Source: a virus
Length of the DNA: 64,000 nt
Strand: one strand, 5' to 3'
Virus record (IMG/VR): IMGVR_UViG_3300033146_000850
Span: 1-64,000 of that record
Position numbers and translations under genes: made by a program. Within the stretch, counting starts at the first letter, position 1, and each line of letters opens with the position of its first letter. The notes below the pieces were generated by a model, which saw only the letters and a list, made by a program, of their open reading frames with translations, ran no database searches and had not been told where the DNA came from. Of this stretch, positions 8,685-18,300 are shown in pieces.

Positions 8685-9419
8685 ATGATAGATTTAAAGA
8701 GTATTAGTGATTCATTGAATGATTTTAATTTTTCTACGATTATACCTTCAACAGGTGAAGTTATAAATGGTAGACCTTATACGGTAAAAGATGAGTTTAA
8801 ACTTACACAACTACAAACAATAGATGATAAAAAAATAATATTAGATACATTGTTTAATATAGTCAAAGATAAATATTATTCATTAACAGAGAATCAAATA
8901 TCCCAGTTAACATTGGTTGATGTTCAATATCTATTAGCTCAATTGAAGAAAAATAGTGACGATGGAGAAATTCCAATAATCGTTACTTGTACAAAATGTG
9001 AAAAAGAATTTGAACATTCTTTAAATTTGACAAAAATAGATATTAATAATAATAATTTCAAAAAAAATATTAAAATAACTAGTGATAAATTACAACACGA
9101 TTTAACTATCACTATGAATACTATGAGATATATTGATGTTAGTGAAAAATATTTAAAAAATTCAAATAATACCGGAGATATTGAAAATATTTTAATAGAT
9201 TGTATTGAGAGTATTTCTTTTGGTGATGAAATGTCAACTGAATTTACAACTGAGGAATTGAAAATGTTATTAAGTAATATTCCTCATAAGTATTATAGTG
9301 AATTTACCACATTTTTATCTGAAACTCCTGAATTAATATATAAAGATAATGTTCAGTGTACGCACTGCGGTGAGAAGAACACCATTGGTATTGATGATTT
9401 TTTTTATTTAATTTTTTAA
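8685..9419 (+). CDS. 26: Baseplate hub/assembly protein, gp26-like (short, zero-frame product)
   Basis: The 244-residue zero-frame product has the layout of the T4 gp26 baseplate family. There is an N-terminal segment with GRPYTVKDEFKL, then LTLVDVQYLLAQLKKNS, then a CTKC pair (CxxC), and a second CxxC near the C-terminus (CTHCGEKNTIGIDDFF). GGAG lies upstream of ATG 8685. The frame ends at TAA 9417-9419, but the next 180 nt stay open in the -1 frame and encode what looks like the missing C-terminal part of the family. A longer 304-residue frameshift product is therefore likely (see the next entry). Confidence 0.75.
   Translation: MIDLKSISDSLNDFNFSTIIPSTGEVINGRPYTVKDEFKLTQLQTIDDKKIILDTLFNIVKDKYYSLTENQISQLTLVDVQYLLAQLKKNSDDGEIPIIVTCTKCEKEFEHSLNLTKIDINNNNFKKNIKITSDKLQHDLTITMNTMRYIDVSEKYLKNSNNTGDIENILIDCIESISFGDEMSTEFTTEELKMLLSNIPHKYYSEFTTFLSETPELIYKDNVQCTHCGEKNTIGIDDFFYLIF
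9398..9404 (+). promoter_or_regulatory. Putative -1 frameshift slippery heptamer (T_TTT_TTT)
   Basis: In the zero frame the codons are GAT TTT TTT TAT, giving the canonical X_XXY_YYZ heptamer. The window where a -1 shift can work is only about 20 nt, from the -1 frame TGA at 9395-9397 to the zero-frame TAA at 9417-9419, and the heptamer lies inside it. A second T6 run at 9412-9417 next to the stop is a less canonical alternative. Confidence 0.68.
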
Positions 9420-9598
9420 TATTCGGGAATGATATCCATTCATTATATCGAGAATTTTTTTATTTTGTATATTTCACCAAATGGTCTATTGAAAGCGTTA
9501 TGAAATTATATCCATTTGAAAAGGATATTTTTTATCAATTATATAATGAACAAATTGAATATGAAAACTCTGAAATAGAGAAAAATAACAAGAAGTGA
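9404..9598 (+). CDS. -1 frame extension of the gp26-like gene
   Basis: From the slippery run at 9398-9404 the -1 frame reads LFNFLIFGNDIHSLYREF and on through WSIESVMKLYPFEKDIFY to a TGA at 9596-9598, with no start codon of its own near its beginning. The pattern 'IxxxYREFF.. W/SI..V..LYPFEKDIFY..' is what I would expect after the second CxxC in longer relatives of gp26, so it appears to be real coding sequence. Shifting at the heptamer gives 240 + 64 = 304 aa. A one-base sequencing error in the T-run would look identical, but then the gene would simply be 304 aa long. Confidence 0.72.
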   Translation, partial: LFNFLIFGNDIHSLYREFFYFVYFTKWSIESVMKLYPFEKDIFYQLYNEQIEYENSEIEKNNKK

Positions 9599-9610
9599 TT
9601 ATTGCTTTAA

Positions 9611-9618
9611 TATAAATA
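9611..9618 (+). promoter_or_regulatory. T4-type late promoter box (TATAAATA)
   Basis: Exact TATAAATA, 46 nt upstream of the large fibre gene at 9664 and just after the baseplate gene. It is the natural start of late transcription into the fibre array. Confidence 0.6.
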
Positions 9619-9663
9619 ATAAATAAGATTATAATTAATAAAATCTATAATGAGGTTTTCAAT

Positions 9664-12600
9664 ATGTCTATTACAATAAATAATACAATAATTATCGACC
9701 AACCATCTCAATTTTTAAAACGAACACAGATGGAAATATTAAATTTTAAACATATACCTGATGTTCCTAGTGATACTGTTCAATGGAAAATATTAAAAGC
9801 TCCCATTAGTAATAATGATGCAAATTATGTTGAAAATTGGGGTATAAGCCACTCTAGTAATAGTGTTAATACCAATGAGATATTAGTGTTAAATTTATCA
9901 GGGACTTATAAAATAGAAATAGAAGAGACTATAAATGGTGTTAATAGAAAATATGTGCTAGCCATTCAATGTGAATCACTTAAAGAATCTATTTCGACAC
10001 CATTTCCAGGTGAAACAATTGAAGTAAATGATGTTGATGGTTGGGCAAGAAAGGTAGAGGATTCAATACAATCATTAGCTCAAAATGAGGGTTGTTTTAG
10101 TGTTATTGGGTCTAATAATTCACAATCTTATGTTGTTGGTGACCTTGTCGTGGTCGATTCTATTAATAATAAAATAGTGTCTGGGTTTATATATGGTTTA
10201 AATTCGTTAAATGATGCTTACAGTGTGGTCGGATATAATTCTACAATAGGTATAGTTGTGGATGTTATTGATGATTCTGGAGATGTTGTATATTCTGCTG
10301 GTCGTCCTTTTTATAGAGTGTTGATGGAGGGTGCTTATAAATTAAATAGTTCTATACCACCATTTAATTCAACATCTTGTAGTATTTTTTATGATACTGT
10401 AAATCACGAGTTGAGTTCTGATTATACTAAGGGTTATTATGTTGGTAAATATTTTTATAATAGTGGTGATGGTGCATTCATCATAATTGAAAATCAGATT
10501 TTAATGGATTATGAGAATGAGGTATCCCCTTTTGGTTTCTTTTATAATACTAAAAATTTTGAGGTTGCAAGTTGGATATCTGATTCAGGTATTATTAAAA
10601 TAGATTTTATACATAATTTAAATTCATCCAATATTATAGTAGAAATATGGAACGAATCTAATTCGGCTGATATATTTAGAGTTAATCCATTAAAAGTATT
10701 AAAAATAGATAATAATAATATTTCAATACATATGAATCCAGGTCAAGAGTTTGATGGTAGAATTAACATAATTAGAATCGATTCGGATACAGCTGTTCCT
10801 GTTAGTAATATTATCGATGTCCAATTAGATGGTATTAGCTCATCACAAAAGGATTCTCTTAATTTTATCACTGGAGATAATGTTTCATTGGTTATTACTG
10901 ATAATAATATAAACGGAAGAGCAGATATAACTATTAATGCTGAACAACCATTGAGATTAGAAGCTAATCACGATATTAGTCATAGTATGCAAGGTAGCAT
11001 TACATTTACATCATATGCACTGGGTACATTTGATAATCCATTTTATGTTAACGGTGAATATATTTACACCGCTAGTAGAGATATTAATGGTGGAACTCAC
11101 TTAATAATAAATAATATGACAATTGACCCTCCATATATTGGATTTATAAATCAATTGAATAGCCATAATAATACATATGATTTTGATTACTTCATAGGTT
11201 CGACTATTCATAATATATATGCTAAAGACGGCTATGTTTTTGTTACTAGTGATACTAGTAACTCTGATACTACACCAATTATTAGAGTGTATGATGAGTT
11301 GAGTAATAAACACATTATGAATATTCAAATTTTTAATTTGGGAGATTTTGTTAAAGATATGTTCTTATATGATGATTCATTATTCATATTAAAAACAAAC
11401 GGAACAGAGTCTTTAATTCGAAATTATAATTTAACAACTCAAAATTATACGGATATTGTTACATCTATATCCAATAATGCTTTTGGTCTAAAATGTGATG
11501 ACGGGATTATGTATCTTGGATATGATGATAGCATTGCTAATGATAGATATATAGTTGAAGAATATGATATGCTATCATCAGGTTTAGTCAATACTTATAA
11601 TTTACCAATACCATCAGGTTATATTATTTATAATTATCCTGATTTTGATGTATATAATGGAAATATATATATTGGATATTCTGAGGTGTCAAGCGATGAT
11701 TTTATTATTAGTGTTTTTAATATTTTAAGTTCGAATGTTGTTATTTTAAATACTAATGTGAGTTGTAAAACATACACTGGTCTATTTCAGGTTATAGATG
11801 ACACTACTATACAATTGTTAAATGATGAAAATAAGGTGGATGAATGGACTTATGATTTAACAACACCTACAATGACCATTAATATTGAGCGACCTTTAAA
11901 GTTTATAGAATCTATTCATTTATCTATGTTAGAGTATAATCAAGTATTATCATTAATTGCTAATGGTGAGTTGTTTATGACGGATTCTAATACAATATTT
12001 ACTTCTACCTCACATGTTGAAAAATCTTTTATAGTTGGCTCATATCAAATGGATAATGTTGCGAATCCATCGTGTTATAATCGAATGTTTTATGATAAAA
12101 CAAACGGTTCTTTTAGAGTTGGGAGAGCAATTTCAACCCAGTGGGATGATAGAGGTGATTATAGCTTCGTTGCAGGTAGAAATTGCTTATCTTCCGGTGA
12201 TTTTAATTTTGTCGGTGGGGACGAATCAAGTGTACATTCGAGTTCTAATTATAACTCCGTGTGGGGTGAGCGTTGTGATGTTACAGACTCCAGTTATAAT
12301 AGCATTGTTGGAACTACTCATAATGTGGATACATCAGCTTTTAATATTATAATTGGAGGTAGTATCCATCTTGAAGATTCTAATTATAGTAATATTACTG
12401 GTTTCAATATTAACCTACAGTGTTCTGCTTATAATAATATTACTGGAATAAGTAATAATATTATAGGTTTGGATGGGTTTAATTTAGCTAGGTATAATAA
12501 TGTTATAGGTCATGGAAATATAGTCAATACCTCTAGTTATAATATTATTAATGGGGAGGATAACAACGTTGATGATTCTGATTATAACATTGTTAGTGGT

Positions 12601-13713
12601 GATGGTCACGATGTTGTTGGTTCTATTGGTAACAGTATTAGTGGGTCTAATCATAATACTGATGATACTCATCGTAACGGTATTAGTGGGAATGGTCACA
12701 ATATTGATGGTTCCAATAATAACAGTATTAGTGGGGATGGTCACATAATTAATAATTCTATTGATAACAGTATTAGTGGGAAGGATAACAACGTTAATGG
12801 TTCCAATTATAACATTATTAGTGGGGTTAGTCACATAATTAATAATTCTACTGATAACAGTATTATTGGGTATAGTCACACTATTGATGATTCCTCTCAT
12901 AATAGTATTAGTGGGTATGGTCACGATATTGATGATTCCTATAATAACAGTATAAGTGGTGATACTCACGATATTGATGATTCCTCTCATAATAGTATTA
13001 GTGGGTATGGTCACGATATTGATGATTCCTCTCATAATAGTATTAGTGGGTATGGTAACGATATTGATGATTCCGATTCTAACAGTATAAGTGGAGATAT
13101 TCACAGTATTAATAATTCTAGTAATAATAGTATTAGTGGGTATGGTCACGATATTGATAATTCTGATTATAACATTATTAGTGGGTTTAATAATAAATGT
13201 AACGATTTTAATTCAAGTTTAATTGTTGGTAGTTATGGACTTATTACTAGTAATAATTCTATAACATTAAGTAATCAACTAGAAACTATTACTGGTGAGT
13301 ATGGATTGTCTCAAAATGTCAATATCGTTATGTCTAAAATAACAAATAATATGACCGAGCAACCTATGGAAATAAATGGATTGGATTATATATATATACC
13401 TGACAATGTTGCGTTTATTGTTGAAATATATGCTGTTGGGCAAACAACGACACCAGGGTCTAGTATACTTCCAGTTTCTACACATATGATTGCCAGTGGA
13501 TATACTGCACCTATAAACAATAGCGATGGTGGTAGTAATGGATTAGTTGCAACTTCTATTTCTGGGACTACAAGTGAATTTGATGTTAGAATGACAGCTA
13601 TGCATCAATTACAGATATTTGTTTCAGCACCACATAATATGGAGACTTATAGATGGTCTGCTAATGTTAATATAACTATGATTGGAGGGGTTAATGCCCA
13701 TATATCATCATAA
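9664..13713 (+). CDS. Large tail-fibre/adhesin with YadA-like beta-roll repeats
   Basis: A 1349-residue virion protein with GAGG upstream of ATG 9664. Residues ~1-450 are beta-rich with no motif I recognise. Residues ~450-780 look like a beta-propeller-like region (repeated DGxMYLGYDDS / VYNGNIYIGYSE type strands). Residues ~830-1175 consist of roughly two dozen short repeats of the form N-x-I-x-G-x-x-x-x-I-x-x-S-x-x, resembling the left-handed beta-roll head of trimeric autotransporter adhesins such as YadA. The last ~170 residues are a distinct beta domain, perhaps the trimerising or receptor-binding tip. No signal peptide, as expected for a phage structural protein. It probably forms a trimeric fibre. 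Confidence 0.7.
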   Translation: MSITINNTIIIDQPSQFLKRTQMEILNFKHIPDVPSDTVQWKILKAPISNNDANYVENWGISHSSNSVNTNEILVLNLSGTYKIEIEETINGVNRKYVLAIQCESLKESISTPFPGETIEVNDVDGWARKVEDSIQSLAQNEGCFSVIGSNNSQSYVVGDLVVVDSINNKIVSGFIYGLNSLNDAYSVVGYNSTIGIVVDVIDDSGDVVYSAGRPFYRVLMEGAYKLNSSIPPFNSTSCSIFYDTVNHELSSDYTKGYYVGKYFYNSGDGAFIIIENQILMDYENEVSPFGFFYNTKNFEVASWISDSGIIKIDFIHNLNSSNIIVEIWNESNSADIFRVNPLKVLKIDNNNISIHMNPGQEFDGRINIIRIDSDTAVPVSNIIDVQLDGISSSQKDSLNFITGDNVSLVITDNNINGRADITINAEQPLRLEANHDISHSMQGSITFTSYALGTFDNPFYVNGEYIYTASRDINGGTHLIINNMTIDPPYIGFINQLNSHNNTYDFDYFIGSTIHNIYAKDGYVFVTSDTSNSDTTPIIRVYDELSNKHIMNIQIFNLGDFVKDMFLYDDSLFILKTNGTESLIRNYNLTTQNYTDIVTSISNNAFGLKCDDGIMYLGYDDSIANDRYIVEEYDMLSSGLVNTYNLPIPSGYIIYNYPDFDVYNGNIYIGYSEVSSDDFIISVFNILSSNVVILNTNVSCKTYTGLFQVIDDTTIQLLNDENKVDEWTYDLTTPTMTINIERPLKFIESIHLSMLEYNQVLSLIANGELFMTDSNTIFTSTSHVEKSFIVGSYQMDNVANPSCYNRMFYDKTNGSFRVGRAISTQWDDRGDYSFVAGRNCLSSGDFNFVGGDESSVHSSSNYNSVWGERCDVTDSSYNSIVGTTHNVDTSAFNIIIGGSIHLEDSNYSNITGFNINLQCSAYNNITGISNNIIGLDGFNLARYNNVIGHGNIVNTSSYNIINGEDNNVDDSDYNIVSGDGHDVVGSIGNSISGSNHNTDDTHRNGISGNGHNIDGSNNNSISGDGHIINNSIDNSISGKDNNVNGSNYNIISGVSHIINNSTDNSIIGYSHTIDDSSHNSISGYGHDIDDSYNNSISGDTHDIDDSSHNSISGYGHDIDDSSHNSISGYGNDIDDSDSNSISGDIHSINNSSNNSISGYGHDIDNSDYNIISGFNNKCNDFNSSLIVGSYGLITSNNSITLSNQLETITGEYGLSQNVNIVMSKITNNMTEQPMEINGLDYIYIPDNVAFIVEIYAVGQTTTPGSSILPVSTHMIASGYTAPINNSDGGSNGLVATSISGTTSEFDVRMTAMHQLQIFVSAPHNMETYRWSANVNITMIGGVNAHISS
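12151..13191 (+). repeat. ~45-bp coding repeats (beta-roll units) in the fibre gene
   Basis: Each unit is 15 codons (about 14-16 in the earlier, more diverged ones). Near-identical units occur around 12901, 12991 and 13036 (AATAGTATTAGTGGGTATGG start), showing recent duplication. Units toward the 5' end are older and more diverged. Unit number could vary by slippage or recombination and change fibre length. Confidence 0.8.
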
Positions 13714-13728
13714 GGATATAGTGTTATT

Positions 13729-14733
13729 ATGAAAAAAACCGAAGAATTAATAACAATAACAGCTGGTGGTGAACCAGGCACCGAAGAAATACGTAATGCT
13801 TATAGTGTTAATGTTGATGGGGATGTATGGTACGTATTTGTAGTTGGTGATGATATTTACACTAGGAGAAAAATATCAGGTACTTTGGAGACAACTAATT
13901 ATCGTATTTGTCAGGGTGATAATCCTATTTTAATGTATAATACCCCAAATTTATATTTATTTTTTGTCAGAGATGGTAAAGTTTTTAAAAAAACTTGGGA
14001 TAAAAATGTTGATATTACAACTTTGAGTGAATCTGAAAAACAAGATGATTATTTATCATCCCCTAAACAAAAACATGATTTTGATGCAAGTGCTTATTCG
14101 GTTGGTGAGAGACACGTGGATGAATATTCATCAACTTATTTTACAAATTATGGTTTTAGTGTTAGTGCTGATTATATATATACTAGATTATTACACGACT
14201 CCGTTGATTTAATTATTAGAATAAATAGTTTTAATAACAGTCCTTTTAATGGTGATACGATATATGGTATGATGTACGTTCGAACAGGTGATTCTTGGAC
14301 CCAGTTGTGGGGTGAAAAAAAACAGTATAAAATAGATATGTATATATATAAGAATATGAAAAGACGTATATATGGTATAAAATGGTTTAGTAGTATAGGT
14401 GAGGAAACTGGAATTATTACAATATATGTCCCTGTGTCTCAAGATTTAAATAATGTTTTAGATTATACTAAATATAGTGTAGGTGATTATAATGCTAGTC
14501 GTAATAATGGATATATAACTGCTAGTTATAGCCATATCAAGAGAGATTTTAAAGATTATACAATCAATGATGCTAAATATAGCGTTGGTGATTATGATAT
14601 TGGTCGTAATAATGGATATATAACTGCTAGTTATAGCCATATCAAGAGAGATTTTAAAGACTATACAATCAATGATGCTAAATATAGCGTTGGTGATTAT
14701 GATGTTGGTCGTAATAATTGTTATTTTGTATGA
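13729..14733 (+). CDS. Virion-associated protein with C-terminal 35-residue repeats
   Basis: A 334-residue product of unknown function. The first ~240 residues are beta-rich (VDGDVWYVFVVGDDIYTRRK, TIYGMMYVRTGDSWTQLWG). The C-terminus has two full copies and one truncated copy of a 35-residue unit beginning KYSVGDY and containing RNNGYITASYSHIKRDFKDY. The third copy breaks off after RNN and ends CYFV. An earlier relative, AYSVGERHVDEY, lies near residue 122, so the motif may be older than the tandem copies. It sits between two fibre genes in the same direction and is probably a virion component. AAGGATA is the likely ribosome site. Confidence 0.6.
   Translation: MKKTEELITITAGGEPGTEEIRNAYSVNVDGDVWYVFVVGDDIYTRRKISGTLETTNYRICQGDNPILMYNTPNLYLFFVRDGKVFKKTWDKNVDITTLSESEKQDDYLSSPKQKHDFDASAYSVGERHVDEYSSTYFTNYGFSVSADYIYTRLLHDSVDLIIRINSFNNSPFNGDTIYGMMYVRTGDSWTQLWGEKKQYKIDMYIYKNMKRRIYGIKWFSSIGEETGIITIYVPVSQDLNNVLDYTKYSVGDYNASRNNGYITASYSHIKRDFKDYTINDAKYSVGDYDIGRNNGYITASYSHIKRDFKDYTINDAKYSVGDYDVGRNNCYFV
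14470..14730 (+). repeat. 105-bp tandem repeats at the 3' end of the gene
   Basis: Units at 14470-14574 and 14575-14679 are nearly identical at the DNA level, followed by a partial unit at 14680-14730. The period is a multiple of three, so the frame is kept. The near-identity points to recent duplication. Confidence 0.85.
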
Positions 14734-14745
14734 TAGGAGATATTG

Positions 14746-15294
14746 ATGATAAATAATACTGGTAAAATGATAACTGCTAAAGGTGTTGTCAGCCTTTCTG
14801 TTATTGGTGATGATGGTGATATTAAACAAGAGGTTGATAGACATAATACTTGGTCAAAACACGCAGATTGGGATTTTTTTCTTAATAAACATGACCTTCT
14901 ATCGGTTGCATTATTTGATGGTGGGGATGTTCAAAGACCATTTGCATCTAGTGATAGTGACAAATGGGTGTATGGGTTGAATTTTGCTAGTATGGGTTCG
15001 TTATGTATAATAGAAGATGGTAAATATGTATCCTCAGGTCATACCACCATTACTTTGAGTGGTACAGCTGGACCTAGTTCTATTGTTGCTGGTGAATATG
15101 ATGGTATAACTTTGATGTCATCTTTTAATTCCAGTTCATTTTGTAAAGATACAACTTCCAATAAAAATATTAATTCCTCGTATAATGATAATAAAATTTG
15201 GTCTATTATTAGATTCCCATCGAAATTAGCCATAACATCATCTGATTCGTTGATATGGACATATACAATATATTATAGTTTTGGTGGAATTTAA
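14746..15294 (+). CDS. Putative virion protein, unknown
   Basis: A 182-residue product. AGGAGA lies six bases before ATG 14746; a TTG at 14743 is too close to it. The end of the protein (IWSIIRFPSKLAITSSDSLI, then WTYTIYYSF) has the look of a small beta domain often seen in phage tail-associated proteins. It lies between two large fibre-like genes and stops 10 nt before the next start. No membrane segment or signal peptide. Function unknown. Confidence 0.55.
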   Translation: MINNTGKMITAKGVVSLSVIGDDGDIKQEVDRHNTWSKHADWDFFLNKHDLLSVALFDGGDVQRPFASSDSDKWVYGLNFASMGSLCIIEDGKYVSSGHTTITLSGTAGPSSIVAGEYDGITLMSSFNSSSFCKDTTSNKNINSSYNDNKIWSIIRFPSKLAITSSDSLIWTYTIYYSFGGI

Positions 15295-15304
15295 GGAGGA
15301 AATA

Positions 15305-18300
15305 ATGGGGTTAATTAAACAAAAAGCGTATAGATGTTCTACTTATTTAAATGGTTCGGCATTTTTTAGACATAGCAGGATATATGCAACACACGTAGAT
15401 GCTAGTAATCTGTATTCCCTAGATGATTATATGGGTTATTATAGACGATTTAGTAGTGGTACTCAGGAAATGAGTGATAATTCTGTTTACCGTGGTTATC
15501 CATTTAGAGTTCGGGCTTATGAAAATGTATCACATACTTCTAATTATTCAGGAATAGTTCGGTCAATGTATGTTCCAGAATTATCAACAACTAAAGCTAT
15601 GAGTAATGGTTATAAATCATTTGGTAGATTTGAGGTTAAAACTCCCAATCACGATAGTGAATATTTCTATGATTCTAATAATCAAGGGTCAAGCGAGGGT
15701 AAAGTTATTTTATCCGAGACTGATTCAGGTTGGAATATTGATAAAAACAGTGGATTGTATGAATATGGAATGAAAGTTAAAATTTCTACAGGTGGAGATG
15801 AAACATCTGCATCATACAGTATAATGAAATCACATCATAATGATGGTATGCATTTAAGAATGTTCCAAATGCGTTTTAATACAGGTGGAGATGTTACAGA
15901 TAGAATACAAGTCATACTTAATAATAAACATAAAATAGAAGTTCATACAAATTTAAATGTTAATAATTCTAACTTTAGATTGAATTTTGTAACTATGCCA
16001 TATTTGACACATATTATTGATTATGATATTACTGAATTAGGCTCACCAACCGGTATTTTTGTGGATGCATATGAAATGGGTGATTATTATATATTATTTT
16101 TTACTGGTAGTATAGTTAAAATAGACAAAAACACATTAGAGCCAATAATAAGGGTTGATTATCCCGCAACTTACACGGTAAAAACTAATTCAACAGGGGA
16201 TGTTGGATATAAAGGTATATGTGAAGAAAAAGACGGAAATGCTTATTTTTCATTAATAATTTCCCCATCTGATTCTCAATATATTTTTAAATTTGATAGC
16301 TCCACGAATATTATCACACAAATATCAGGGGATTCTTGTTTACCACATGGACATCAATTAGTTGATTATGATGACACTTATAGTGATAACACTACAAGAA
16401 CTCAAAATGCCGCAAGGAAAGCTCATTTTATAGGTGATAAATTAGTCGTTAAAGAAACTGGGATTTTTTCTTACTATGATACATCTATCCCTTCCGTTAG
16501 TAAAGTCACACTAACCAATTCTGGAATATCTGGATATGTATTTCAAAATACTTATCGAAATGGGGTTAATTGGATTGGTAATGAATGTTTTTGTACTGGA
16601 TATAACGGACACACATATATGGATGTATATCGTATAACTATAGATGTTACATCAAATACTGCTACTCAACTAAATAACTATCATGTTCCTATTAAATGGA
16701 GTACTGGTAGCAATATAGGTCATCTCTTCAATGTTAGCGGAGGGTTGATGTTAATAATCAAGAGTTCTGAATATAATACAAATACTTTTGTAAAATTGAA
16801 TGGTTCCTCTAACGAATTAATAACATATTTCTATAATAGTGCAACTAATGTTTTTGTTCCGTGGAGGGCTGATGATAATTCATCTAACAATCTAGCAATA
16901 AATCGTATAAATTATGCATTTGGTTCATCACATACTAGATATGTTGATAATGTAGGTGTTCCACTAGCATTAAAACGAGAAAGTGGGAATTCTAACGATT
17001 CCAGGAATAGAGATTATGCAATTATAGTATCACCTGTTTATTACGGGTGGGATAATGACAATAAACGATGGCAACCTTGGTTATGGAATGGTTCAGCTGG
17101 CAATGATTATACTTGTATTGGTAGAATAATGGGTAAACAGGAAGGTTCAGTTGAAATAACAGGATATGATACAAATACGGATTATGAAATTAATATATGG
17201 GGTGTAAATTATACATCTGGAACAACACATAATAACATATCTGATGTTATTCAATTATTAATGGAGGATATCCATACAGGTATTAGGTCTGGGGTTATTT
17301 CTGATAGGTTAATTGCAACTGAAAATTCGAGTAGTATAATTTTAACAGCTATAGAAGGTGGTATTGATTATTATGTATCTGGGTCTCATGATATATTAAC
17401 AAGTGTTGTTGGTGGTAGTGGTACTATTGGGTCATTTGTTTTATCTGCATCAAGGGTTGCTGGTGGAAAACACTCTATTATTATTAATGAAACCAGTGGT
17501 GTACACGATGATGGATTAATGCTCGAATTTGAAAATAATGGTGTAGGTACCCAATTTGTTGCTAATGAAAGTATAGGTGCGGTTTTAGCGTATGAGGCTA
17601 TGGTTGTTGATAACTCTCAATCGTGGCGTATTAATAATTATTGGTATACTAAAGGTGCTAGATATTTTTATAATTTTTACACAACACCATATTTTGGGGT
17701 TGATAGGAGTGTTGGAACGGACCTCGAATCTATTGGTGGATTTAGAGAGGTTTTAAGCGATGACTGGTCTAATATTTCAGAGTTATATAGAAATAGAGAG
17801 ATTCCTTTGCTATACACATATATTGGGGATTATCCATTAGGTAATTATGATGAAGATTCTCATGGAATAGCTCCATCATATTCCCCAGCTCCTGGTTCAG
17901 ACTTGAAAAAGTGGGCTGTTGGGTATAAATCAATGGATATTGAAATGTTATTTATGAATCCTTCTTACAATGTTGTTCTACCTTTCGTTCCTGTAACTAC
18001 TAATATGGTTGGTATACATTATGTATTTGGTGGTGATGAATATTCAGAAATCGATGATGGGGTTGGTGGTTTTAATAATGTGAACGGACATATTGATAGT
18101 AGTTCTATTGATTATACTACAGGTATAATCAGTGTAACTTTTAATATATCTTTAAATGAGTTACCAAATATTAACTATTTTCCAGTTGCTAGAAAAAGTC
18201 CAAAAGAAAATGGATTATATAGTTCTATTACTAGAAATTTATTTAGTATTGGTTGGTATTTGAATGATTATATTGGAACTATGGATAGTGGAAGTATTGT

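Noticed and set aside
9404-9598. Independent small gene downstream of the gp26-like gene
   Set aside because: The frame has no start codon with a ribosome site near its beginning; the only ATG is internal (about 9510). Continuity with the upstream gene through a -1 shift explains it better.
12484-13149. Minus-strand 221-codon frame opposite the fibre repeats
   Set aside because: Shadow of the 45-bp repeats; low-complexity Ile/Thr/Asn product, no ribosome site, and the plus-strand gene is clear.
12484-13191. Regular repeats resembling a CRISPR array
   Set aside because: Units are in-frame codon repeats with no unique spacers between conserved repeats; they encode a beta-roll.
14458-14844. 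Minus-strand 128-codon frame across the 105-bp repeats
   Set aside because: Opposite the repeat-bearing end of the plus-strand gene; the product is an Ile/Thr-rich repeat echo.
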